Virus record (IMG/VR): IMGVR_UViG_3300009093_000036
Coordinates: 62,001-126,000 of that record
Source: a virus
Strand: one strand, 5' to 3'
DNA: 64,000 bases
A program made the translations under genes and the position numbers. Positions 54,454 to 61,280 of the stretch are shown here, one piece after another. The first letter of the stretch is position 1. Each line of letters starts with the position of its first letter. The notes under the pieces were generated by a model, which was not told the origin of the DNA, made no database searches, and worked only from the letters and a program-made list of their open reading frames with translations.

Positions 54454-54818
54454 ACCGACATTCCTCCATCCGTGATCAACTTGCCGAACACAATCTTGCC
54501 GAGGTCTCTACGCTCGAACTTGTAGATGTCCTCGCCACTGAACTCCATCTCGTCAGGCTCGGTGGTGAGAACCTCCATCGTCTGGATGTCCACCCACACC
54601 GTCTGCATCTTCTCTTGCGCCCATTCGGTGAGCTGATCGGTCGCCGTGACGTAGCCAGGCCAGTCTTCCAGCTCTGCGGAGTCTCTGTAGTACTCGGCGT
54701 TGTGCGGACCGAAGTGCAGGTCGTAGTTGGCGCAGTTGCGCAGCTTGAGCGTGCGCTCGTCCATCTGATCGAGGAAGTACTTCTTGACGACCTTCTCGAC
54801 CTCTTCCCTCATTCCCAT
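54450..54818 (-). CDS. Protein of unknown function
   Basis: This 122-residue protein begins GMREEVEKVVKKYFLDQMD and has YDLHFGPHNAEYYRDSAEL, then VWVDIQTMEVLTTEPDEM. The start ATG 54818 has a GGAG site. Two strands and several aromatics suggest a compact fold. The family is unknown. Confidence 0.55.
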   Translation of the reverse strand: MGMREEVEKVVKKYFLDQMDERTLKLRNCANYDLHFGPHNAEYYRDSAELEDWPGYVTATDQLTEWAQEKMQTVWVDIQTMEVLTTEPDEMEFSGEDIYKFERRDLGKIVFGKLITDGGMSV

Positions 54819-55006
54819 TTCATCTCCTGTAGAGCTCGGGTCTCCGGGTCGGGGTGAAGCTCGGGAGCCTGTGGGGCTGGAGACAGCAGCATCCACACGA
54901 TCATCTCGCCGAACCAGAAGAAGAGGACGAGGAGCATGTACTCCCGACCCCTGCGGGCCCAGCGCGGAGGCTCAGGCTCGATGGCGGTCGTGTAGTTGGG
55001 GCTCAT
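54809..55006 (-). CDS. Single-span membrane protein
   Basis: This 65-residue protein has a basic region (PPRWARRGREYM), then LLVLFFWFGEMIVWMLLSP, one transmembrane helix, then a Pro-rich C-terminus. It is likely N-in. The start ATG 55006 overlaps the downstream neighbour. The function is unknown. Confidence 0.55.
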   Translation of the reverse strand: MSPNYTTAIEPEPPRWARRGREYMLLVLFFWFGEMIVWMLLSPAPQAPELHPDPETRALQEMKWE

Positions 55007-55320
55007 GTCCGCACAACCTGAGCGCTTGGATAGCGCTCCTTCACCTTCTTCTCAGCTTCCTCGATGCTGAGTGCCCTCAGCATGAAGTCGATCTCTCCGT
55101 CGACGGTCGCCGCCCAGTAAAGAGGGGGCCCGATGCCGAAGTATGTGCCGAGGGAATCGTAGCCACCCTCATCGAGCTCGGACTCCTTCAAGAAGATGTC
55201 GCCCGAGAAGGTGGGCGGTGCGAGATGGATCGAGGGTCTGCCCAAGGCCGCTCCGCGCTTGGGGTCGCCGCACCACCCCTTGGGGTCGGCCCTCTTGTAG
55301 TCCGGCAAGTTCATGTCCAT
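55003..55320 (-). CDS. Protein of unknown function
   Basis: This 105-residue protein starts at ATG 55320. It begins MDMNLPDYKRADPKGWCGDP, then HLAPPTFSGDIFLKESELDE and ALSIEEAEKKVKERYPSAQ. The gene follows motif site 9. No motif is recognised. Confidence 0.5.
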   Translation of the reverse strand: MDMNLPDYKRADPKGWCGDPKRGAALGRPSIHLAPPTFSGDIFLKESELDEGGYDSLGTYFGIGPPLYWAATVDGEIDFMLRALSIEEAEKKVKERYPSAQVVRT

Positions 55321-55332
55321 GTGAAACCCGTC

Positions 55333-55353
55333 CTTCATCTATCTGATAGGGCA
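55333..55353 (-). promoter_or_regulatory. Putative phage promoter, repeated motif site 9
   Basis: The minus strand reads GCCCTATCAGATAGATGAAG. It follows the T-run of a terminator without a gap and lies about 15 bases from the start of the next gene. Confidence 0.7.
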
Positions 55354-55378
55354 AAGAAGCAGGGACGAGCCCTGCTTC
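55350..55378 (-). terminator. Rho-independent terminator
   Basis: On the minus strand GAAGCAGGG pairs with CCCTGCTTC around a 5-base loop, followed by TTTG. It ends the gene at 55382-55990 and abuts motif site 9. Confidence 0.75.
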
Positions 55379-55381
55379 AGA

Positions 55382-55990
55382 TCACGCACGTGCCGGAAGG
55401 CCTGTGCGAACCGCGGAGTAGGGTGCAGGTTCGTGCTCCAGAGGCAGCATCTTCATCTGCTCGACCACTGCACCGCTGTCGAAGAGCGGCTTCCCGAGGT
55501 CCTTCACCATGTTGTACGGCTTGCGCTCGTCCTCGTCGTCCGGGTCTTGAACCTGCCAGGGGTTCGCGTTGACCGAGGTCCCGTACCACGCCAGCCAGCG
55601 CACCTGCTTCTCGCTCACGAGCTGCTCGATGCGACCAGCAGCCGCCAGCAGGTGGCAGATCTGCTCGCGGTTCTCGTGGACCGCAGTGAACTTCCGCAGC
55701 GACTGTGCGTAGAGGAGCATGTCCTCGGCACCCTCGATGTAGTTGCCCTCGTCTGCCATCGCGTAGACGTTGAGCTCGAAGGGCTCCATCTTGCTGGACG
55801 GCAAGTAGACCCACTTCATGAGCTTCCCCCAGTCCTCGAAGCTGAACCCAGTCGCTCCGAACTCCTTGCCGTACTTCTTCACCAGAGCATCCCAGATCAT
55901 CGGCTGGTTGCCCCACGCGTTACGAAGCTCCAGGAACGCCCCCATCTCGGGGTCTGCATCCGTTGCCCCCATCAAGTATGACCTGCTCAT
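55382..55990 (-). CDS. Protein of unknown function
   Basis: This is a 202-residue protein. It includes LRNAWGNQPMIWDALVKKYG, FSFEDWGKLMKWVYLPSS and LLYAQSLRKFTAVHENREQ. It is helical with no membrane span. The start ATG 55990 has GGAGGTAA upstream. The gene lies between motif site 10 and the terminator at 55350, so it may form a one-gene transcript. Confidence 0.6.
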   Translation of the reverse strand: MSRSYLMGATDADPEMGAFLELRNAWGNQPMIWDALVKKYGKEFGATGFSFEDWGKLMKWVYLPSSKMEPFELNVYAMADEGNYIEGAEDMLLYAQSLRKFTAVHENREQICHLLAAAGRIEQLVSEKQVRWLAWYGTSVNANPWQVQDPDDEDERKPYNMVKDLGKPLFDSGAVVEQMKMLPLEHEPAPYSAVRTGLPARA

Positions 55991-56020
55991 CTTACCTCCA
56001 GTTCATGTTCGAGCGAGTGC

Positions 56021-56042
56021 TCGTACATGACTCTGATAGGCA
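56021..56042 (-). promoter_or_regulatory. Putative phage promoter, repeated motif site 10
   Basis: The minus strand contains GCCTATCAGAGTCATGTACG. It follows the T-run of a strong terminator at once. The half after TATCAG is divergent from the other sites. Confidence 0.5.
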
Positions 56043-56076
56043 AAAAGAGCAGGAAACCCGGAGGTTCCCTGCTCTT
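56042..56076 (-). terminator. Rho-independent terminator after the RCC1 lipoprotein gene
   Basis: On the minus strand AGAGCAGG-type arms pair across GGAACC-TCCG-GGTTTCC and end in TTTTTG. It lies between the stop at 56080 and motif site 10. Confidence 0.85.
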
Positions 56077-56079
56077 TGC

Positions 56080-57336
56080 TCACCACACCATGGGCGTAGG
56101 AGTCGATGTTGATGTGGTCGTCCCGTTACCGAGCTGACCCTGCGAGTTGTCGCCCCAGCACATGACCACCCCGCTCTGCATGATGCAGGCGTGGTTCGTC
56201 CCAAGCTGAAGGCTGGTGCCGACGATGTTGGTGTAGGTACCTACCGCATCCGAAGCCGGCAGCGCGTTGAAGGTGGCCGGACCCGTGAAGGTCGACGGCG
56301 TCGAGGACGAACAGTAGATGCCGGCTGCACGAGTCGATGTTCCAGTTGGGATCATCACGCACGCACGGCCACCATCGAGGTCGACCTCAGTGGCACCAGT
56401 CCACGTCGGCGTCAGCACCGGATGACCTGACGTCGAGCACGACACACTCGGGCCCGTCTCCGAGCTCGGCATCGTGCCCGTCCACGTGAAGCATGCGACG
56501 AGGTCGTTCGCATTGAAGGTGCCGGTCCGTGCGACATCCGTTGCGTCGTAGGTCGCCGCACCATCCACCGCCGTCCAGAAGTTCGCGTAGTCGGTCGTCA
56601 CCGGATGACCCGGAAGCGACGTGACAACACGATCCCAGCAGCGCAGGCCGCCGTTGATGTCGATGGCACAGTTCAGCGCCGGCATGCTGTCGACCGCCGT
56701 CGCCGGCGAGTAGGTGGGCGACATCAGGTTGAACGGGTGGACGAGACCATCCGTACGGCCGACGTACGCCTGGACACCCAGCACGGAGACGTCCGAACCG
56801 TAAGGTGTCGACCCCACGGCGTACGTGACACCACCGGCTGCGGTCCAGCACAGCACACGGCCATCGAGGCCGATGCCGCAGTTCCCTTCGAGATCGACGG
56901 CATCCGCAACGTGTGCGGGCGTCGAAGAGCCACCACCCCAGCACCACATCTGGTTCGTGCTCGTGAGCACACACGACGTGTTGCCATTCACGCCGAGCTC
57001 GACGATGGACCCAGGCCCCGAGGGACCCGCATCCGTCATCGCTGCGTCGACACCGGCGTCTGCGGTCGAAGTTCCGCTATCCGGAGTCCCGGTGGAAGCA
57101 TCAACCCCGCCGTCGTCAGTGACCATCGGGCCACTGTCGGAGGTCGCACTGTCGACCCCTGCGTCCGAGCCACTGTCTGCTTGTGCGTCGACTCCAGCAT
57201 CCGCCACCACCTCCATCTGAGCGTCGCCCATAGGCTGAGCATCCGCGGCCGGCACACCGCTGTCGGTGTACGCGACCGGCATGCCTTCCCCGCAGCCGAC
57301 GACCAGAACCATCATCAGCACGATGTTCAGCTTCAT
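56080..57336 (-). CDS. Lipoprotein with RCC1-type repeats
   Basis: This is a 418-residue protein. MKLNIVLMMVLVVGCGEG is a signal peptide with a lipobox ending VVGC. Residues 25-105 form a low-complexity linker of Asp, Ala, Ser, Gly (DAGVDAQADSGSDAGVDSA). The rest carries repeats of the RCC1 beta-propeller type, best seen as SCVLTSTNQMWCWGGG, GLDGRVLCW and ACIMQSGVVMCWGDNSQGQL. The linker/RCC1 style is common in myxobacterial surface proteins, so the gene may have come from the host. A phage copy at the cell surface could block other phages or change adhesion. Motif site 11 is just upstream. Confidence 0.85.
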   Translation of the reverse strand: MKLNIVLMMVLVVGCGEGMPVAYTDSGVPAADAQPMGDAQMEVVADAGVDAQADSGSDAGVDSATSDSGPMVTDDGGVDASTGTPDSGTSTADAGVDAAMTDAGPSGPGSIVELGVNGNTSCVLTSTNQMWCWGGGSSTPAHVADAVDLEGNCGIGLDGRVLCWTAAGGVTYAVGSTPYGSDVSVLGVQAYVGRTDGLVHPFNLMSPTYSPATAVDSMPALNCAIDINGGLRCWDRVVTSLPGHPVTTDYANFWTAVDGAATYDATDVARTGTFNANDLVACFTWTGTMPSSETGPSVSCSTSGHPVLTPTWTGATEVDLDGGRACVMIPTGTSTRAAGIYCSSSTPSTFTGPATFNALPASDAVGTYTNIVGTSLQLGTNHACIMQSGVVMCWGDNSQGQLGNGTTTSTSTPTPMVW

Positions 57337-57342
57337 ATTCGT

Positions 57343-57366
57343 TCTCCTTCTATCTTACTGATAGGG
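57343..57366 (-). promoter_or_regulatory. Putative phage promoter, repeated motif site 11
   Basis: The minus strand reads CCCCTATCAGTAAGATAGAA, the longest match to the consensus. It lies about 25 bases upstream of the lipoprotein start and downstream of a terminator. Confidence 0.7.
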
Positions 57367-57384
57367 GATTCTGGGGCAAAAATG

Positions 57385-57410
57385 GCAAAAAGAAGGGCCC
57401 GAAGGCCCCT
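57385..57410 (-). terminator. Rho-independent terminator
   Basis: On the minus strand GGGCC pairs with GGCCC around a TTCG tetraloop, followed by TTCTTTTTG and a second T-run. It ends the gene at 57413-57640. Confidence 0.85.
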
Positions 57411-57412
57411 CC

Positions 57413-57640
57413 TCATCCAACAGGTTCGAGCTCTTCGGACTCCTCGTCCAGTTCATCGAGGTAGTCGATCTGCACCCCTTCCCTGCGCATGCGCTGGTTG
57501 AGTTCCTCGACTGCCAGCATGGTCTCGTGCGCCTTCATCCAGAAGGAGAGCTGGCTGAGGCTCTGATCCACCTCCGCCAGCTTCACACGCGCCGACCTCA
57601 CCACACGAAGAGCGGCCCTCAACAGCGTCTTACGAACCAT
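57413..57640 (-). CDS. Small helical protein of unknown function
   Basis: This 75-residue protein begins with a basic helix (VRKTLLRAALRVVRSARVK) and ends with an acidic one (YLDELDEESEELEPVG). The start ATG 57640 has an AGGAG site. It overlaps the following gene by 11 bases. Nothing is recognised. Confidence 0.55.
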   Translation of the reverse strand: MVRKTLLRAALRVVRSARVKLAEVDQSLSQLSFWMKAHETMLAVEELNQRMRREGVQIDYLDELDEESEELEPVG

Positions 57641-57908
57641 TCGCCTTCTCCTGTGCGTCTTCGAGGATTGCTCGACGTTCATCTTCGAGCTTCTTCGCAT
57701 CGATGCCGAGGTAGCGCAGCAACATCGCTTCCTGCGGCTCTCGGGTCACCTCGAAGAGCCCGCCCCACTGCGCGAACTTCTTGGGGTCGTGCGTGCAGAG
57801 CGAGAGCCCCTGCTCCTGCAACCATTCGAGGAACTGGAGCATCTTCAACATCTCGGGCCGTGCCACCCGGAGCTTCTCGCACTCCGGGTACTTCGCCTCA
57901 CTCGACAC
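57630..57908 (-). CDS. Protein of unknown function
   Basis: This 92-residue protein is read from GTG 57908. It contains EMLKMLQFLEWLQEQGLSL, FEVTREPQEAMLLRYLG and an acidic helical end (KLEDERRAILEDAQEK). It overlaps the upstream stop by 11 bases. The middle shows the spacing of a phage DNA-metabolism helix-turn-helix, but it is too weak to name. Confidence 0.5.
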   Translation of the reverse strand: MSSEAKYPECEKLRVARPEMLKMLQFLEWLQEQGLSLCTHDPKKFAQWGGLFEVTREPQEAMLLRYLGIDAKKLEDERRAILEDAQEKANGS

Positions 57909-58332
57909 CGATGATCTCCTCCAGCTTCGGGTACGCATACCCGCCGCCGTCCAGCTTCACCACCGGCCTCTTGGGCAGAAGTCCTTGATGGGGCTTCGAG
58001 GCAGGGTAGTCGTATCTCTCGACGATCCCTGCACCGAACCCGTCGATGATGACGTGCCTGCCCGGCTTCAGCAGAACCTTCGCCGCCACCTCCGGCTCCT
58101 TCGGCATGGGCAACGGAGGGTCCTCCGATCCCGCAGCGACGTGCACCAACGACGCCCAGTGCGCGATCGTGTAGCGCTCCTCCGGGGTGAGCTCGGAGAT
58201 CAAGTCGTCGATGACGTACTCCTCCGTGACGAGCGAGAGGAGATCGTGGAAGGCGGAGTCCTTCGTCAGCGTGTGTGGGTTGGGGACGACGTTCTTGGAG
58301 AGCTTCTCCAAGATCTTCTCTCCCCGACTCAC
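57898..58332 (-). CDS. Protein of unknown function
   Basis: This 144-residue protein is read from GTG 58332 in a GTGA overlap; ATG 58341 is another option. It contains FHDLLSLVTEEYVIDDL, EERYTIAHWASLVHVAAG and HVIIDGFGAGIVERYDY. The C-terminus carries VVKLDGGGYAYPKLEE. It is co-expressed with the (p)ppGpp hydrolase. The family is unknown. Confidence 0.55.
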   Translation of the reverse strand: MSRGEKILEKLSKNVVPNPHTLTKDSAFHDLLSLVTEEYVIDDLISELTPEERYTIAHWASLVHVAAGSEDPPLPMPKEPEVAAKVLLKPGRHVIIDGFGAGIVERYDYPASKPHQGLLPKRPVVKLDGGGYAYPKLEEIIGVE

Positions 58333-58907
58333 GGTGCCCATCCGTAGTGCTTCGCCGCCTTCTGGTAGGCTTCGTAGAAGCGGATGATGAGGGTTTGGAG
58401 GCTGCGCTCCTGCTCCTCGGTGAGACGAAGACGCTGGCGTGCATCCTTCCCCGCATCGACGACTGCCTCCGCCGAGTCGCAGTAGCCACGAACGGCACGC
58501 AACCCCCACTTCGGAGGGTTGTCGACCATGTCGTTCACGTTCGAGGTCTTGTCCGCGATCTTGATGAGGACACCCCCGATGTCCATCATCTTCATCATCA
58601 TGACCTGGTGAGCCGTCTTCTTCTCGTGGTTGCCATCTCGGCAGTCGAGAGGAAGCGTCAGGTCACGAGCGAGGTCGGCCGAGTAGCCGAACTTCTCGTG
58701 GAGCTCCTCGTACGTCGTCTCCGTGTCCTCCAGGGTGTCGTGGAGGATGGCCCCAACGAGAGTGAAAGGGTCGTCGACACCAGCAGCGACGAGACGCTGC
58801 GCGACGTCGAAGCAGTGTGTGACGTAGGGCTCGTTCTTCGGCCCCCGACCCGCCTGCTTGGCATGGCGACTGGCCGCGAACTTCGCGGCCTCGAAGATCT
58901 TGTTCAT
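58329..58907 (-). CDS. MESH1-like (p)ppGpp hydrolase (HD domain)
   Basis: This 192-residue protein is shaped like stand-alone RelA/SpoT hydrolase domains: NEPYVTHCFDVAQRLV, GAILHDTLEDTETTYEEL with the HD-E-D metal ligands, and GVLIKIADKTSNVNDM for the last helix. No synthetase domain follows, so it would only degrade (p)ppGpp and related alarmones. A phage enzyme of this kind could blunt the host starvation or toxin response. The start ATG 58907 overlaps the polymerase-like gene. Confidence 0.85.
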   Translation of the reverse strand: MNKIFEAAKFAASRHAKQAGRGPKNEPYVTHCFDVAQRLVAAGVDDPFTLVGAILHDTLEDTETTYEELHEKFGYSADLARDLTLPLDCRDGNHEKKTAHQVMMMKMMDIGGVLIKIADKTSNVNDMVDNPPKWGLRAVRGYCDSAEAVVDAGKDARQRLRLTEEQERSLQTLIIRFYEAYQKAAKHYGWAP

Positions 58908-58909
58908 GT

Positions 58910-60604
58910 TCACTCCTTCTTGTCGTGCGGCCCACGCATCATCGCGAACATCGCCATCTCCGCCTCGGAGGGCGTGCGAACTGGGCGATTCATGTCGAGG
59001 TCCTTGTGGACCTCACTGAGGATGGCGGGGCAGTGGATGTTGGCGATGTTCATCTTGCTTTCCGCATCGAGGCGCAGGAAGCGGATGGTGAGGCCCCAAG
59101 CTGTACGATCCAGCACGACCCCTCGTTCGTTCTGAGGACCCGGACCCTTGGAGATGGTGAAGCGGAAGCGCCCAGTGGTCGGGTACTCGATGGAGACGTA
59201 CTCGTAGACCGCCGTCAGGCCGTTGAAGCGCTTCGGAACATCGACGAGGGACATGACTCCAAGCAGCTTCACCCCCAAGCTGTTCTTCGAGATCCCAGGC
59301 TTCCGATCGGTGACACGCAGCGTCTGCGCCCAGCGAAGGCGGTGGACCTTGTACATCTGCGGGGAGGAGTAGAAAGCCTCCAGGGATTCCGAGTCCCTCT
59401 TCCACCACTTCAGCAAGGCCGCCTTGGTGCCTTCGAGCAACGAGCCCGCACAGTGCTCGCACTCCTTCGCATCTCTGCGAGACAGGATGGCAGGCTCGCT
59501 TCGATACCCTCCGTCGACACCCACACGAGTGACGTACGCCTTGCATCCGCAGTCCCGTCGGTTGGTGAGGCATTCACCGTGCCGGAGGGGGATCTCCTTT
59601 TCCAAGCCAGCGATGCGAGCTTCCGCGAGCCGCTGAGCCGAGAAGAGACCTTGAGTGACCTCTGCATCTGCCTTCGCATAGTTCGCCAGTCCTGCATCGA
59701 GGCCGCTGATGATCCTCAGACCTCCGTAGAGGGCAGAGAGCTCCGTCGACTTCGCAGCATCGCGCTGTTCTTTCGTGATCTGCGACGGAGGGACCTTGAA
59801 GATCTGTGACGCGATCTGCGTGTGGAAGTCGCGCTCTTCCGCCCATGTCCTGCTGTAGGGGAGGTCAGAAGAAACCACGGGCAGAGACCACACCTGCCGA
59901 AGCTCTTCGAGCTGCCTCGGGGAGAGACGGCGTTGTCTTACGGACCTCGGGTCCTGCCGCTTCCTCATCCACGGCTCGATCATGCTGGGGTCGATGCCCT
60001 TGGCCTTGGCGATGTTGATCGACTCCTCGCTGATGAGATCGAGCAAGATGAGGAGCTGCATCACATCCGTGGGCATCTTGCCAGCCACAGCAAGGCGCTC
60101 CAGATGCTGTTCGACCTGCTCCATGTGCGAGGCCCTCACCTTGTGGGGCTCCTTCCCCAGCATGTGGGACGTGAGCTCCCTGGAGTGTCCGTGCTGTCCG
60201 TAGTGCTGAAGAGCGACCTGAGCGATCACCCTCCACTCCAGCTCCGCGTAGTCCATCTTGAGGATGGGCTCCTGGGACTGACCCATCACCTCACGGCGAA
60301 ATGGGTCCGCGAACGGTATCGGGCTCCTCGGGTAGAGGGAGGCCATGAAGGAGGGGCGCTTGGCACTTTCTCGCCCCTCCTTCACCGGGTCCGGCTTCGG
60401 GGTGTTCGAGACGTGCGGCTCCTTCGAGGAAAGCCGCTCTGTCTTCACGTTCGCTTTGAACGCCGCCTCTTCCTGCTTCGCTTCCTCTTTCGGAGGTGCA
60501 GGTGGCGCAGCGTACGCCCGGCATGCCGGGTTCGTGCAGCCTTCGCTCGTGAATGCGAGCGTGATCTCGCACGGTGACGTGCAGAACATACACTTATGCT
60601 TCAT
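58910..60604 (-). CDS. Divergent family A DNA polymerase-like protein lacking motif C
   Basis: This 564-residue protein has a Cys-rich N-terminus (CMFCTSPC, CTNPAC). Motif A appears as KMDYAELEWRVIA (D118; normal DYSQIELR), and the fingers helix as QRDAAKSTELSALYGG (R281, K285, L289 in place of Phe, Y293-G294). The O1-type helix GSLLEGTKAALLKWW then follows. At the site of motif C (HDE) it reads MYKVHRLRW, so the catalytic Asp is absent. A Cys set (CLTNRRDCGC, CEHC) is inserted before it. No 3'-5' exonuclease domain exists. It may be inactive or a different nucleotide-binding protein. The start is ATG 60604. Confidence 0.7.
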   Translation of the reverse strand: MKHKCMFCTSPCEITLAFTSEGCTNPACRAYAAPPAPPKEEAKQEEAAFKANVKTERLSSKEPHVSNTPKPDPVKEGRESAKRPSFMASLYPRSPIPFADPFRREVMGQSQEPILKMDYAELEWRVIAQVALQHYGQHGHSRELTSHMLGKEPHKVRASHMEQVEQHLERLAVAGKMPTDVMQLLILLDLISEESINIAKAKGIDPSMIEPWMRKRQDPRSVRQRRLSPRQLEELRQVWSLPVVSSDLPYSRTWAEERDFHTQIASQIFKVPPSQITKEQRDAAKSTELSALYGGLRIISGLDAGLANYAKADAEVTQGLFSAQRLAEARIAGLEKEIPLRHGECLTNRRDCGCKAYVTRVGVDGGYRSEPAILSRRDAKECEHCAGSLLEGTKAALLKWWKRDSESLEAFYSSPQMYKVHRLRWAQTLRVTDRKPGISKNSLGVKLLGVMSLVDVPKRFNGLTAVYEYVSIEYPTTGRFRFTISKGPGPQNERGVVLDRTAWGLTIRFLRLDAESKMNIANIHCPAILSEVHKDLDMNRPVRTPSEAEMAMFAMMRGPHDKKE

Positions 60605-61071
60605 GTTCGTTTCCTTCGGTTCGGTGTAGTGAAGGCGATGCGTCTCGCCTCTTCCAACGTGTAGCGCTTCGTCAGCATCAACCTGGAGATTCTGCGGCGC
60701 AGAGCGCCATCATGAAGCCCCAGCTCCTCCGCCTTCTCATAGATGGTGAAGCGTTTTCCATCTAGCTCATAGATGAATCCGGACTTGTTTGAGTTCTGAA
60801 CCGACTTCGTCGACCAGCGACAGTTGCCTGGTTCGTACCCCTTGTCTGGATCGATGCGATCGAGCGAGTACTTCTTCGAGGGACGCTTGCCGACGTCATT
60901 CAAGAACGAAGCGAAGCCGCCCGGCCCCACCCAGTCGAAGTAGACGAGGATCCCGCGACCGCCGTAGTCCGGGTAGCTCTTGTGCTTCGGGTTCGTGCAC
61001 CGCTGAATCATCATCCTCCACGACGTGTACGTCGGGGAGGACTTCCTCTTGCGTCGATGCCCGTGCGTCAT
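60601..61071 (-). CDS. HNH endonuclease of phage type
   Basis: This is a 156-residue protein. TYTSWRMMIQRCTNPKHKS, SYPDYGGRGILVYFDW, then SLDRIDPDKGYEPGNCRWST is the HNH layout of phage homing-type proteins (Y-x-S-W-x-x-M, G-G-R-G-I, S-L-D-R-I-D, N-C-R-W). The C-terminal 50 residues (KRFTIYEKAEELGLHDGALR) form a helix-turn-helix-like region. It is probably a DNA nuclease, and its place beside replication genes would fit homing. The start ATG 61071 overlaps the upstream stop as ATGA. Confidence 0.85.
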   Translation of the reverse strand: MTHGHRRKRKSSPTYTSWRMMIQRCTNPKHKSYPDYGGRGILVYFDWVGPGGFASFLNDVGKRPSKKYSLDRIDPDKGYEPGNCRWSTKSVQNSNKSGFIYELDGKRFTIYEKAEELGLHDGALRRRISRLMLTKRYTLEEARRIAFTTPNRRKRT

Positions 61072-61280
61072 CGAAGGATGTCGAGGAGCTTGCCCCACAA
61101 GATCTTCCCCAGACCGCCCCACGGCTGATGACAGCCAGGGGCATGGTGATCGAGTGGGATGAGCCGCTGACATCCTCCGCAGGTTTCCAGGGGCTCCCCC
61201 TGCGGGGTCTCACCCCAGCGATAGCAGAAGTCGATGTAGCGCTGGCCGTCTTCAGGCGTGAGCAGTCCGCGGTCGTCCAT
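61068..61280 (-). CDS. Small zinc-binding protein
   Basis: This 70-residue protein has CGGCQRLIPLDHHAPGCH, a Cys/His set for one zinc. It begins MDDRGLLTPEDGQRYID and ends GGLGKILWGKLLDIL. It overlaps the helicase gene upstream by 29 bases. The partner is unknown. Confidence 0.55.
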   Translation of the reverse strand: MDDRGLLTPEDGQRYIDFCYRWGETPQGEPLETCGGCQRLIPLDHHAPGCHQPWGGLGKILWGKLLDILR

